64,000 nt of DNA from Cohnella sp. WQ 127256 (GCF_024519285.1 NZ_JAMZCY010000003.1:186001-250000), one strand, 5' to 3'; positions 8,950-17,307 are shown, counted from the first letter of the stretch. Notes: generated by a model not told the origin, from the letters alone. A program made the numbers and translations.

Positions 8950-9147
8950 AGGGTTAGGGAATCAGTAGGGAATCACTGACCAGCGATTGCTGCGTCCGTC
9001 CGTAAACATTCACTTGCTCATTGAGAGAGCAGACGATAGAGTATGGATATGGGAAAATATTCTGAGAGAACGATTTCGTGATCGCTATGGGTAGAGGAAC
9101 ATCCAGTACATACAGCATCTATTAGAATGGGGCAGAGGCAGCACGAT

Positions 9148-10062
9148 ATGGACAAAAAGTGGATAAGTTATTTAGGTTTAGCAATGGTTTCAATCATTTG
9201 GGGGGCTAACTTCGGAGTATCTCGATCCGCGATGGAAACGTTTGACCCTATCTTATTTTCTTTTCTTCGTTTTGGGCTTGCGGTGCCGTTCTTTTTTCTT
9301 ATTTTGAAAATAAAAGAGGGTAGTGTCGGTCTGCCTTGGAAAGTCATACTGCAGCTAGCTTTGATTGGATTGGTAGGGGTGACAGGACTCGAAATTGCGG
9401 TTATGTACTCTATCAAGTATACGACACTAGCTAATGCATCGCTGTTAAACGTGGCTCCTTGGCCGATATTTGCGGCGCTATTTGCCCCATTGTTTGTGAA
9501 GGAGAAATTTACTCGACGTCTTGGCGTCGGAGGTGCGGCCGCGATTGTGGGGGTTACCTTTATTATTCTGGGCGGAGAAGAAGGCTTGAATCTTTCGTCG
9601 GATCATATGATTGGTAACTTACTGGCTTTCGGTGTCAGTATATTTGGAGCCTTGTATAACCTCGCATGTATGCCACTCATGAAGCGATACTCAGCATTAC
9701 GTGTGAGTACGTGGTTTATTTTGTTCGGGAGCCTATTCATGCTGCCGTTAACGATCGGAAGCTGGGGTAAAGTCGATTGGAGTGGGCTCGGGGTAGGGCA
9801 CTATACAGCGATTATTTATAACGTACTCATCTGTACGATTGTTGCTTTCGTCGTATGGAATGCGAGTATGTTCAAGATCGGCGCGGCGAGGGCAAACTTC
9901 TTCCGTTACATCGTTCCTGCAGCTGCGGTTATTGCGGGTCTTGTTTTCTTCGATGAGGGAATTACAGCTTGGCAGCTCTTAGGAGCGGTCTGCATGGTAG
10001 CGGGCTTGGTGTGGATCAGTACGGAAAGAAAGCAGATCACTCCGAAAGCTGTGGAGGCGTAA
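9148..10062 (+). CDS. EamA/DMT-superfamily transporter
   Basis: A 304-residue integral membrane protein with ten predicted helices arranged as two EamA repeats; typical marks are SIIWGANFGVSRSAM at the first helix, the TTLANASLLNVAPWPIFAAL segment in repeat one and GAARANFFRYIVPAAAVIAGL in repeat two. This superfamily exports metabolites or amino acids. The start ATG 9148 sits after GGCAGAGG; an in-frame ATG at 9127 adds seven polar residues and has no ribosome site. A hairpin terminator follows at 10087. The upstream gap (8950-9147) shows nothing definite. Confidence 0.9.
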   Translation: MDKKWISYLGLAMVSIIWGANFGVSRSAMETFDPILFSFLRFGLAVPFFFLILKIKEGSVGLPWKVILQLALIGLVGVTGLEIAVMYSIKYTTLANASLLNVAPWPIFAALFAPLFVKEKFTRRLGVGGAAAIVGVTFIILGGEEGLNLSSDHMIGNLLAFGVSIFGALYNLACMPLMKRYSALRVSTWFILFGSLFMLPLTIGSWGKVDWSGLGVGHYTAIIYNVLICTIVAFVVWNASMFKIGAARANFFRYIVPAAAVIAGLVFFDEGITAWQLLGAVCMVAGLVWISTERKQITPKAVEA

Positions 10063-10086
10063 CTTAAGTGTTAGGGTGTAATAATG

Positions 10087-10125
10087 AGAAAGCCGCTAGC
10101 CCCACAGATGGGGGAGCGGCTTTCT
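10087..10125 (+). terminator. Terminator of the EamA gene
   Basis: AGAAAGCCGCT (10087-10097) pairs perfectly with AGCGGCTTTCT (10115-10125), with an inner CCCC/GGGG pairing, followed by GATTTTCT. The T-tract is moderate. Confidence 0.75.
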
Positions 10126-10140
10126 GATTTTCTACTATCA

Positions 10141-10247
10141 ACACAAACTCATACCACTCTGCAGAAATTCAAACCCTCCAGTAGAAACTCAAACCTGACA
10201 TTACAAACTCATACCCTCAGCAGAAACTCAAACCTCGCAATACAAAT
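10141..10247. repeat. Five phased direct repeats, period 20 bp
   Basis: An 11-bp core AAA(C/T)TCA(T/A)ACC occurs at 10145, 10165, 10185, 10205 and 10224, i.e. spaced 20, 20, 20 and 19 bp, about two helical turns. The bases between cores are partly conserved (CAG or TAG before the core). It lies between the EamA terminator and the sulfate-binding-protein promoter. I see no ORF through it. The rest of the gap to 10416 holds nothing I can name. Confidence 0.7.
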
Positions 10248-10416
10248 CCCCACAGTTAGGTGACACCGAACTATATGACCCAAACAGCAGGAAGTCGACA
10301 GCGCAGTTAGCTGAAGCCCAACTATAATCCCAATTGGCGAAGTATTCCTGAACGAAGGGGATAGCGGCAAAAGGAAGAAACACATATACAGGTGAAGCCA
10401 TTATTTTAAATACAAG

Positions 10417-10446
10417 TTTACAAGTGGGAATAGTGTGTATTATACT
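10417..10446 (+). promoter_or_regulatory. Likely promoter of the sulfate-binding-protein gene
   Basis: TTTACA at 10417-10422 and TATACT at 10441-10446, spacer 18 bp, 40 bp ahead of the coding start. No CymR-like or S-box element was recognised between the promoter and the gene. Confidence 0.5.
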
Positions 10447-10485
10447 GATGGAGATTCTAAATTATGTAAGTTTGGAGGAGAGACA

Positions 10486-11529
10486 ATGAAAGTATTCAAG
10501 AGCATGAAGGTTGTAGTCATCTTACTGTCTACAATCGCTTTGATCTTCGGATCTGCTAGCCCAGCTGTAAACAACAAGGTGGAGGCAGCGGCTAAGAAGA
10601 AAAAGATTACGCTCCTGAATGTCTCCTATGACCCCACACGGGAACTATATGAGGAATTCAACAAAAGCTTTGCAACCTATTGGAAGAAGAAGACCGGCCA
10701 GGTGGTGGAGATCAAACAGTCACATGGAGGATCTGGCAAACAAGCCCGTTCGGTTGTAGATGGACTTAAAGCCGATGTTGTGACCCTTGCTCTGTCACTG
10801 GATATCGGGGAAATCCAAAATAAAGGGCTGATAGATGCAGGTTGGGAGAATAAGCTTCCTTACCATAGCTCGCCTTACACATCTACAATCGTATTCGTTG
10901 TTCGCAAAGGGAATCCGAAGGGAATCAAGGATTGGGACGACATCGTCAAATCCGACGTACAGATTATTACTCCAAATCCGAAAACGGGTGGAGCACCGCG
11001 TTGGACGTACTTAGCTGCATGGGCTTACGCGCTAAAACACAATAAGAATAGCGAAGATGCAGCTAGGGAATTCGTGACCAAGCTGTATAAGAACGTACCG
11101 GTTCTGGATACTGGGGCCAGAGGCTCGACAACGACATTCGCACAACGGGGAATTGGTGACGTGCTGCTTACGTGGGAGAACGAGGCTCACTTGATTCAGA
11201 AGGAATTTGGTAAAGATTACGAGATCATTACCCCATCACTCAGCATCTTAGCTGAACCGTCTGTGGCTGTCGTTACGAAGAACGCTAAGAAGAATGAGAC
11301 AACTGAAGTCGCAAATGAATACTTGAAATACTTGTATACAAAAGAAGGTCAACGACTTGTAGCGAAGCATTACTACAGACCGAACGATCCAGCTGTTCTG
11401 AAAGAATTTGCTAAGCAATTTCCTAAGCTTGAACTGGTCACAATTCGCGATTTTGGAGGATGGGCTGCAGCACAGAAGAAGCACTTTGCGGATAATGGAA
11501 TTTTCGACCAAATCTATCAACCGCAATAA
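10486..11529 (+). CDS. sbp: Sulfate/thiosulfate ABC transporter substrate-binding protein
   Basis: A 347-residue exported binding protein for sulfate-type oxyanions. It has a Sec signal peptide (K-x-x-K-S-M-K start, hydrophobic [18 protein letters not shown]) and family blocks [46 protein letters not shown] and [28 protein letters not shown] 10486 follows GGAGGAG. Unlike most Gram-positive binding proteins it has no lipobox cysteine, so it would be released or held otherwise. No sulfate permease or ATPase genes (cysT/W/A) are nearby; they must be elsewhere. It is convergent with an AraC gene, the two stop codons being directly adjacent. Confidence 0.9.
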   Translation: MKVFKSMKVVVILLSTIALIFGSASPAVNNKVEAAAKKKKITLLNVSYDPTRELYEEFNKSFATYWKKKTGQVVEIKQSHGGSGKQARSVVDGLKADVVTLALSLDIGEIQNKGLIDAGWENKLPYHSSPYTSTIVFVVRKGNPKGIKDWDDIVKSDVQIITPNPKTGGAPRWTYLAAWAYALKHNKNSEDAAREFVTKLYKNVPVLDTGARGSTTTFAQRGIGDVLLTWENEAHLIQKEFGKDYEIITPSLSILAEPSVAVVTKNAKKNETTEVANEYLKYLYTKEGQRLVAKHYYRPNDPAVLKEFAKQFPKLELVTIRDFGGWAAAQKKHFADNGIFDQIYQPQ

Positions 11530-12420
11530 TTAATCCCCATAAAGATCCACAAGGCGCTTCGGATGATTCCGAAGCGCTTTTTGATATTCGGAAGGAGACT
11601 GCCCACGCCATTTTCGGAATTTCTTAGAGAAATAGAGCGCATCGCTAAAGCCGACGGAAGAGGAGACTTGATCAATGGTCATGGCGGTAGCCAGTAGCAT
11701 CTCCGCTCTTTCCATGCGTATTTTCAGTAAGTACTGCATGGGTGATAATCCTGTTGCTTGCTTGAATAGCTTACAAAGATGAGTTCTGTGGTAACCCATC
11801 ATCCGTGACATATGTGCAATAGAAATTGGTTGGGTATATTGCAGGGTAAGGTACTGAATCGCTTGCTTAATGACCAATTCGCTCGCCGCATTGCTCGCTT
11901 CTGGATTGTTCTTCTCTCGTTTCTTGCTGGCCACTCCAAATTGCTGTAGCAGAAGTCGAACCCATCCCTCGGCCTCCATATTGGACAATTCCGGGAATAA
12001 AGGGGATTCGAAGCATCGGCGAAGCTGATCATAGTAGTTCCGGACACTCGGGTTGAGGCTACCCGATATGATGGGGCGTTCCGGAGAAACGCCTAATAAT
12101 GACATAGCGTCCTCCGCTCTCTGGCCCACGAATGCTATCCAGGTATAGCGCCAAGGCTCATGAGCATCTGCTTGATACGAGAATAATTCTCCCGGAAAGA
12201 TTACGAACGTATCACCAGCGCTGCATTTATGGCTCTTGTCCCGGATCATGAAATCGCCATGCCCGGAAAGCACGGTGTGAATAAGATAATAATCGTGTAC
12301 GGTCGGACCCATTTTATGGAGTCGAATAGGCTGTGCTTCTCCACTGAAAAGAACGGATAGCTCATTATTCGAAGGAGAAGGATTAAAGTCAGCGGTATAA
12401 TAATCATGTTCTGATTGCAT
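11530..12420 (-). CDS. AraC-family regulator
   Basis: A 296-residue AraC regulator: N-terminal cupin domain (with HDYYLIHTVLSGHGDF and GDTFVIFPGELFSY), C-terminal double helix-turn-helix (ISIAHMSRMMGYHRTHLCKLFKQATG and VSSSVGFSDALYFSKKFRKWRG) ending in SPSEYQ. ATG 12420 follows AGGTGA. It is divergent from the GH4 glycosidase gene across 164 bp and is its probable regulator. Its last 17 codons contain the intrinsic terminator that serves the convergent sbp gene, so the hairpin is read as protein on one strand and as terminator on the other. Confidence 0.93.
   Translation of the reverse strand: MQSEHDYYTADFNPSPSNNELSVLFSGEAQPIRLHKMGPTVHDYYLIHTVLSGHGDFMIRDKSHKCSAGDTFVIFPGELFSYQADAHEPWRYTWIAFVGQRAEDAMSLLGVSPERPIISGSLNPSVRNYYDQLRRCFESPLFPELSNMEAEGWVRLLLQQFGVASKKREKNNPEASNAASELVIKQAIQYLTLQYTQPISIAHMSRMMGYHRTHLCKLFKQATGLSPMQYLLKIRMERAEMLLATAMTIDQVSSSVGFSDALYFSKKFRKWRGQSPSEYQKALRNHPKRLVDLYGD
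11554..11582 (+). terminator. Terminator of sbp embedded in the 3' end of the AraC gene
   Basis: GCGCTTCGGA (11554-11563) pairs with TCCGAAGCGC (11568-11577), loop of four, followed by TTTTT to 11582. It lies wholly inside the AraC coding sequence of the opposite strand. Confidence 0.85.
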
Positions 12421-12523
12421 GCGGAGTCACCTACCTATCTGATTTGTTTGATCAACTACTTCTACTACTGTAACAAATAAACGACAAATGTCCATATAGA
12501 TGCTTAAACCATCCATACTCTTT

Positions 12524-12537
12524 TGATTGCGCTTGCA
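12524..12537. promoter_or_regulatory. Possible cre (CcpA) site before the GH4 gene
   Basis: TGATTGCGCTTGCA matches the cre consensus TGWAARCGYTWNCW except at two positions. It is about 50 bp before the GH4 start, a sensible place for catabolite repression of a glycosidase. Two mismatches make this tentative. Confidence 0.35.
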
Positions 12538-12584
12538 GTACATTGAGAGTAGCAAATCACATTATTCATTCGGAGGTTTTGAAC

Positions 12585-13892
12585 TTGTCTAAAATCACTT
12601 TTATTGGTGCTGGGAGTACAGTTTTTGCGAGAAACGTGCTTGGTGACGTGATGCTGACTCCAGCATTGCAAGGGTTTGAAATTGCACTGTTTGACATCGA
12701 TCCCGTTCGTCTGAAAGATTCAGAGAACATGCTAAATAACATCAAAAGAACATCTGGAAGTACTTGTGTAATCAAGTCTTTTACGGACCGTAAGGAAGCA
12801 CTTCGCGGTTCCAAATATGTGGTTAATGCGATTCAAGTGGGCGGATACGACCCTTGTACGATTACAGACTTTGAAGTTCCAAAGAAATATGGCTTAAGAC
12901 AAACGATTGCGGATACGGTCGGGATTGGCGGGATTTTCCGCAATCTGCGTACGATTCCGGTTATGCTCGACTTCGCAGCGGATATTCGCGAGGTGTGTCC
13001 GGATGCCTTGTTCCTGAACTACACGAATCCGATGGCTGTTCTAACGAACGTGATGAACACTTACGGTGGTGTGAACACGGTCGGACTATGTCATAGCGTA
13101 CAGGCATGCGTCCCAGAGATGTTTAAGCATCTTGGGATCGATCAAGCGGGCGTAAAAGCAAAAATTGCTGGCATTAACCATATGGCTTGGCTGCTTGAAG
13201 TATCGAAGGACGGAGTCGACCTGTATCCGGAAATTAAGAAGCGTGCGGCTGAGAAGCAGAAAGAACAGCATAATGACATGGTCCGCTATGAGCTAATGCT
13301 TAAATTCGGCTATTACATCACGGAATCATCAGAGCATAACGCTGAATATCATCCGTACTTCATCAAGCGTAATTACCCAGAGCTTATCGAACGATTCAAT
13401 ATTCCATTAGACGAATACCCGCGCCGCTGCGTAAATCAAATCAGCAGTTGGAAAAAAATGCGTGAGGAGCTCGTTAATGATGCGAACCTGGAGCATAAAC
13501 GCACCCATGAATACGCTTCGTACATTTTTGAAGCAATCGAAACGGACGTACCTTTCAAGATTGGCGGCAACGTCATGAATACGGGGGGCTTAATCGCGAA
13601 CCTACCTCGCGAAGCTTGCGTTGAAGTGCCTTGCTTGGTCGATCGTTCTGGTGTCAACCCGACATACATCGGCAATTTACCTCCGCAGCTAGCGGCGTTG
13701 AACCGTACTAATATCAATACGCAACTGCTCACGATCGAAGCAGCAATTACCGGCAAGAGAGAGCACATCTATCATGCAGCGATGCTTGATCCACATACTT
13801 CTGCCGAATTATCGATGGATGACATCATTGCGATGTGCGACGATCTTATTGAAGCTCATGGGGATTGGTTGCCTAAGTACTCAGGGGTATAA
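12585..13892 (+). CDS. Glycoside hydrolase family 4 (MelA-type alpha-glycosidase)
   Basis: A 435-residue cytoplasmic GH4 enzyme. GH4 cleaves alpha- (and some beta-) galactosides, glucosides or glucuronides through an NAD+ and Mn2+ dependent redox-elimination mechanism. Seen: the NAD-binding start KITFIGAGSTVFARNVLGD, TVGIGGIFRNLRTIPV, the NYTNPMAVLT block, the metal-ligand Cys in GLCHSVQ, and GINHMAW. The start is TTG 12585, eight bases after CGGAGG; the upstream TTG at 12543 lacks a ribosome site and adds non-family residues. The protein lacks the phospho-sugar arginine context I would need to call 6-phospho-glycosidase, and the MelA-like GIGGIFR/LCHS pattern favours unphosphorylated alpha-galactosides or related substrates. 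Divergent AraC is the likely regulator. Confidence 0.92.
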   Translation: MSKITFIGAGSTVFARNVLGDVMLTPALQGFEIALFDIDPVRLKDSENMLNNIKRTSGSTCVIKSFTDRKEALRGSKYVVNAIQVGGYDPCTITDFEVPKKYGLRQTIADTVGIGGIFRNLRTIPVMLDFAADIREVCPDALFLNYTNPMAVLTNVMNTYGGVNTVGLCHSVQACVPEMFKHLGIDQAGVKAKIAGINHMAWLLEVSKDGVDLYPEIKKRAAEKQKEQHNDMVRYELMLKFGYYITESSEHNAEYHPYFIKRNYPELIERFNIPLDEYPRRCVNQISSWKKMREELVNDANLEHKRTHEYASYIFEAIETDVPFKIGGNVMNTGGLIANLPREACVEVPCLVDRSGVNPTYIGNLPPQLAALNRTNINTQLLTIEAAITGKREHIYHAAMLDPHTSAELSMDDIIAMCDDLIEAHGDWLPKYSGV

Positions 13893-13910
13893 TTTCTCTT
13901 TCGTTCCAGC

Positions 13911-13959
13911 CAAGAAGGACCGTCTTTGCGCTGAATAGGCGCGAAGACGGTCCTTCTTG
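13911..13959. terminator. Bidirectional terminator between GH4 and fnr
   Basis: CAAGAAGGACCGTCTT (from 13911) pairs with the facing AAGACGGTCCTTCTTG (to 13959), with inner GCGC pairing and a short loop. It sits between two convergent genes. Confidence 0.8.
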
Positions 13960-14002
13960 ATGTTACGGTTATGAATAGATTACTAGTGCATGCAATGTGT
14001 GA

Positions 14003-14767
14003 TTATATTCTGCATACTTCCTTCGTGCAAGCTGGACAGGTTGGACACTGGCAAATCTCCTGAAGCGGTTTAAGCTTATAGATAATGATCTTACCGTATC
14101 TGAAGTCGAGGATACCCTCTTCCTTAAATTCATTCAACATCCGGTTAACGCTCTCGCGAGTCGATCCGATGAAGTCCGCAAGATCCGAGTGGGTGAGCTT
14201 CATATCAATTCGGATTCCGTACGATTCCATAACACCATAAGAGTTACTTAAACGAATTAATGTCGAAGCCAATGCCCCAGGCTTGCCGAATAGCAACAAA
14301 TCCCGAAACTTTGATTGTGTAACCCGGTGGGATACCGTCATCCAATTCATAAAGCTAAGTGCGATACTTCCGTCATGCAGCATTAAAGTTTCGAGAGCAT
14401 AACGCGAGATGACTCCGATTTCTGCGTTCTCGATAACTTCGGCAGTAAAGCTGAACTGCGATGCTTCATATCCGTTAACGGTTTCGCAGATGAGATCGCC
14501 AGCTTGAAGAACGGTGAGAATGTATTCTTTACCGTCTTCCGTTGATTTCCTCAGCTTAACTCTTCCGCTCCGAATATAATAAAGGTTTTCTGTGATGTCC
14601 CCTTCCCAGAACAGGAACCCACCTGTGTTGATGCGCATCGGTACCATGACGCTTTCGAGTTGATCGAATTGCTTCTGAGAGAAGAAGCTTGCAATACCCT
14701 TATTTCTTTCACTTGGATTATGCATATCTTCACGTCCGGTTTCCTTTACAGGACAATTAATTCCCAT
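14003..14767 (-). CDS. fnr: Crp/Fnr-family oxygen-responsive regulator (Firmicute Fnr type)
   Basis: A 254-residue Crp/Fnr protein: cyclic-nucleotide-like beta-barrel (GGFLFWEGDITENLYYIRSGRVKL), dimer helix, and C-terminal helix-turn-helix with LTHSDLADFIGSTRESVNRMLNEFKEEG. The last residues hold a cysteine cluster (C239, C241, C244, C247, C252), the arrangement of Bacillus Fnr, whose [4Fe-4S] cluster is held by C-terminal rather than N-terminal cysteines; five here gives spare ligands. The start is placed at ATG 14767, eight bases after GGGGG; a longer form to 14800 is possible. A perfect Fnr box (14872-14887) lies upstream, so autoregulation is likely, and a second box precedes the DoxX gene. 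It probably controls the shift to low oxygen. Confidence 0.9.
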   Translation of the reverse strand: MGINCPVKETGREDMHNPSERNKGIASFFSQKQFDQLESVMVPMRINTGGFLFWEGDITENLYYIRSGRVKLRKSTEDGKEYILTVLQAGDLICETVNGYEASQFSFTAEVIENAEIGVISRYALETLMLHDGSIALSFMNWMTVSHRVTQSKFRDLLLFGKPGALASTLIRLSNSYGVMESYGIRIDMKLTHSDLADFIGSTRESVNRMLNEFKEEGILDFRYGKIIIYKLKPLQEICQCPTCPACTKEVCRI

Positions 14768-14850
14768 TGATGCCATCCCCCTTGTACTTCTTAATCTCAT
14801 TGTACCTCCAGAAGGATATTATTGTTATCGGGGAATCCGCTGAATTGAGG

Positions 14851-14863
14851 GGGGAATTTCCCC
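14851..14863. promoter_or_regulatory. Perfect 13-bp palindrome in the fnr leader region
   Basis: GGGGAATTTCCCC, symmetric about its central T, lies between the Fnr box and the fnr start codon. It has no T-tract on either strand, so it is not a terminator; an operator for another regulator is possible but unproven. Confidence 0.4.
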
Positions 14864-14871
14864 TATTTTAA

Positions 14872-14887
14872 TGTGAGGAATATCACA
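14872..14887. promoter_or_regulatory. Perfect Fnr/Crp-type box upstream of fnr
   Basis: TGTGA at 14872-14876 and TCACA at 14883-14887 with six bases between: an exact TGTGA-N6-TCACA. It is 105 bp ahead of the fnr start codon and downstream of ypdA. No convincing -10 is at the ideal class II distance on the minus strand, so the mode (activation or repression) is open. Confidence 0.75.
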
Positions 14888-14918
14888 CTTCGAAAATAAA
14901 TATGTCTCATTCCCTTAT

Positions 14919-15929
14919 TTAAGCTTGCTGGTGTAGGATATGCTGAGCGATCAGCTTCCCATGATGACGTCCGCTTTCGATGAATATTTCGTTTGCCTGT
15001 CTCCCTGCTGCGATGACCCCCGCAATAAAAAGCCCAGGTAGGTTTGTTTCCATCGTCTCGGGGTTAAAAGTTGGAATCGTAGAATCGGAGTCCACCTCTG
15101 CTCCGGCATCCGTAAGTAAGGTTCTTACAGGTCGAAAGCCGGTCATGGCTAGCACAAAATCATTATCTAAGTTATAGGAGGGGCTGTCTGGGTCAGAAGG
15201 CTCAATGGTCACACTTCCTTCATCGATGTGAGTCACGCGGGAGGAGAACAGCATGTTAATTTTCCCCTTCTTCACCATGCCATCAAATAACGGCTTCACC
15301 CATGGTTTAATGCTGGGAGAGTATTGATCACCACGATATACGACAGTCACTTCTGCACCAACTCGAAGAAGCTCCATAGCTGCGTCCACAGCGGAATTAT
15401 TACCGCCAATAATTGTTACCTTCATCCCTGTATAGGGATGTGCTTCTTGAAAGAAGTGGCTAACCTTAGAGAGATCCTCTCCTGGAATACCGAGTAAATT
15501 TGGATGATCGAAATATCCAGTAGCAACAATAACGTAGCGTGATTCATAAGTATGAATCCCTCCAAACCGATCGACGGTACTAACCTGGAATGAATCATCA
15601 GCTTGTTGAATAATCGAAGTCGCGCTTTCATAGGAACGAACTCGTAACCCACTCCGCAAAGTAACATCCCGATAGTATTGCAAAGCCTCACGACGTGTGG
15701 GCTTATCGTTCGGGGTAATGAAAGGGACACCCCCAATTTCCAATAGCTCCGAGGTGCTGAAAAATTGCATATAGGTCGGATATAGGTAAAGGGAGTGGAC
15801 GACGGAGTTTTTCTCGATGATTAATGGCTCTATTCCAACGGCTTGCAGTTCAAGCGCCGCGGATAATCCGCAAGGTCCGGCTCCGATGATAATGGCTTGC
15901 TCTCTAATTGGGGTTATTTTATCGTTCAT
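14919..15929 (-). CDS. ypdA: YpdA-family putative bacillithiol disulfide reductase (FAD/NADPH)
   Basis: A 336-residue flavoprotein related to thioredoxin reductase. It has the FAD fold IIIGAGPCGLSAALEL with the family-specific Cys20 next to the dinucleotide loop, the NADPH fold VTIIGGNNSAVDAAMELLRVGAEVTVVYRG, the YSPSIKPWVKP block and the terminal GLFIAGVIAAG. It lacks a CxxC pair, as YpdA (Bdr) does. Members reduce oxidised bacillithiol with NADPH in the cytoplasm. GGAGAAT precedes ATG 15929. It shares the upstream region with the DoxX gene and reads toward fnr, so the three form a redox/oxygen neighbourhood. Confidence 0.9.
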   Translation of the reverse strand: MNDKITPIREQAIIIGAGPCGLSAALELQAVGIEPLIIEKNSVVHSLYLYPTYMQFFSTSELLEIGGVPFITPNDKPTRREALQYYRDVTLRSGLRVRSYESATSIIQQADDSFQVSTVDRFGGIHTYESRYVIVATGYFDHPNLLGIPGEDLSKVSHFFQEAHPYTGMKVTIIGGNNSAVDAAMELLRVGAEVTVVYRGDQYSPSIKPWVKPLFDGMVKKGKINMLFSSRVTHIDEGSVTIEPSDPDSPSYNLDNDFVLAMTGFRPVRTLLTDAGAEVDSDSTIPTFNPETMETNLPGLFIAGVIAAGRQANEIFIESGRHHGKLIAQHILHQQA

Positions 15930-16037
15930 AGTTATTCTCCATGTCCATTTATTTTTCTTCTATTGTATCATGTAAAACTCATCCTTCAGAATAGCTAATC
16001 ATGCTGTGAACGAGGTTCATCATTTCGCCATTTATTA

Positions 16038-16080
16038 TGTGATTTATTTCACATTCAAACAATGAAATCAGGTGCATACT
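16038..16080 (+). promoter_or_regulatory. Class II Fnr-activated promoter (box plus -10) of the DoxX gene
   Basis: TGTGATTTATTTCACA at 16038-16053 is an exact TGTGA-N6-TCACA box centred at 16045.5. If the start is at 16087 the centre is at -41.5, the classic class II activator position, and the hexamer at -12 to -7 reads CATACT (16075-16080). There is no good -35, as expected for an activator-dependent promoter. The box also lies 109 bp upstream of divergent ypdA. Confidence 0.75.
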
Positions 16081-16138
16081 GAGGTTGTAGCAAACAAGCA
16101 AACACATAAGAACCTAGAATGAATGGGAGATGACCAGT

Positions 16139-16666
16139 ATGGTTATGAAATTTATTAAAGAAAATGTATGGGCTGCAGTAGCTCTAACTTTAGTTCGAAT
16201 TTATCTGGGGTGGCAGTGGCTGGATGCAGGCTGGCATAAGCTTACAGGTAGTGACGCTTTCAGTGCAGCGGGCTTCTTGAAAAATGCGACAACAAACCCG
16301 GTAGCGGATAAAGCGACGAAAGAAGCAATCTACCCGACGTATACAGCATTTTTAGAACATTTTGCATTGCCGAATGTAAAACTTATTAACTTCTTGATTC
16401 CAGTGGGCGAATTCCTAGTTGGACTAGGACTTATCATTGGGGGCTTGACGGCAGCGGCAGCATTCTTCGGGATATTAATGAACTTCCTGTTCTTGTTTAG
16501 TGGTACAGTATCGACTAACCCTTGGCTCTTGCTTCTTGGCATTATCATCTTCATTGCAGGTACGAATGCCGGTAAATTTGGTCTAGACTATTTCTTACTC
16601 GGATGGATTCGCAAAGGATGGACTAAGCTGACAGGACGAGGCGGGGATACGAAAATAGCAGCTTAA
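16139..16666 (+). CDS. DoxX-family integral membrane protein
   Basis: A 175-residue, four-helix membrane protein of the DoxX/quinol-oxidase-subunit-like family: LVRIYLGWQWLDAGWHKL at the first helix, the conserved PVGEFLVGLGLIIGGLTAAAAFFGILMNFLFL core, and a basic C-terminus. DoxX proteins are linked to terminal oxidases and to membrane redox complexes coping with thiol stress. ATG 16130 has GGGAG touching it, so ATG 16139 (nine-base spacing) is preferred. The upstream Fnr promoter predicts induction when oxygen is low. It is convergent with a PadR gene. Confidence 0.85.
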   Translation: MVMKFIKENVWAAVALTLVRIYLGWQWLDAGWHKLTGSDAFSAAGFLKNATTNPVADKATKEAIYPTYTAFLEHFALPNVKLINFLIPVGEFLVGLGLIIGGLTAAAAFFGILMNFLFLFSGTVSTNPWLLLLGIIIFIAGTNAGKFGLDYFLLGWIRKGWTKLTGRGGDTKIAA

Positions 16667-16697
16667 ACGTAATGCTGCTCAATCGAAATAGCAATAA

Positions 16698-16740
16698 CAA
16701 AAGGCTGATCTTCCTCCTTGTGAGGTAGATCAGCCTTTTG
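16698..16740. terminator. Bidirectional terminator between DoxX and PadR genes
   Basis: CAAAAGGCTGATCT (16698-16711) pairs perfectly with AGATCAGCCTTTTG (16727-16740); T- and A-rich ends allow termination on both strands. Confidence 0.85.
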
Positions 16741-16752
16741 AACTGTTTAATC

Positions 16753-17307
16753 CTATTCGTTATCTGCAGGAATGACCTTGAGTACCCATGTACACCATTC
16801 GATGTTCGTCTTACAGCTCATAAGCGCTTTATTGAGTAGGATGTAAGCGCCAAGGTAAGGGGATTGATAGGAGGGAATTTCTCCTTCATTGACACCGCTT
16901 TTTTTAAGGATATGAGTTATTTTCTCCTCGTAGCGCTGTAACTTAATATGATAATACTCCAGACGGGAGACAAATAGCTTTCGAGAAATTGCAGGATCAA
17001 CGAAAGAGAGGCAATACGCTTTAATCATTAATTCATCCCGCAAGACCGGATCAGAGGCAGGCACGGATAACCATTCACGAAGGGAATCGATTCCTTTCTC
17101 CGTAATGGTATACACCTTCTTATCAGGCTTGTCAGTTTGGGCAACTAATTCAAAGGTGACCTGCTCCTCTTTCTCTAAGTTAGAGAGAAGGGGATAGATC
17201 TGGCTATGCTTCGCAGGCCAGAAGGGCTGGAGCTTAAGCATTAAATCATATCCTGATAAATGAGAGTGCGAGAGTAAGCTCAATAAACCGTATGCAAGTG
17301 TGTTCAT
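16753..17307 (-). CDS. PadR-family transcriptional repressor
   Basis: A 184-residue PadR regulator: winged helix over residues 1-75 (TLAYGLLSLLSHSHLSGYDLMLKLQPFWPAKHSQIYPLLSNLEKE) and a C-terminal dimerising coiled region (residues 95-175). The ribosome site GGAGG is 14 bases before ATG 17307, longer than ideal. It is divergent from a drug-efflux-type MFS gene. A palindrome over that gene's -10 makes it the likely repressor of the pump and of itself, the usual PadR/LmrR arrangement. Confidence 0.9.
   Translation of the reverse strand: MNTLAYGLLSLLSHSHLSGYDLMLKLQPFWPAKHSQIYPLLSNLEKEEQVTFELVAQTDKPDKKVYTITEKGIDSLREWLSVPASDPVLRDELMIKAYCLSFVDPAISRKLFVSRLEYYHIKLQRYEEKITHILKKSGVNEGEIPSYQSPYLGAYILLNKALMSCKTNIEWCTWVLKVIPADNE

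Noticed and set aside
10240..10480. S-box (SAM) riboswitch before the sulfate-binding protein
   Set aside because: None of the conserved S-box segments is present in the leader.
14003..14767. Assignment of the Crp-type gene as CRP/CcpA-like cAMP sensor
   Set aside because: The C-terminal cysteine cluster and Fnr boxes point to Fnr.
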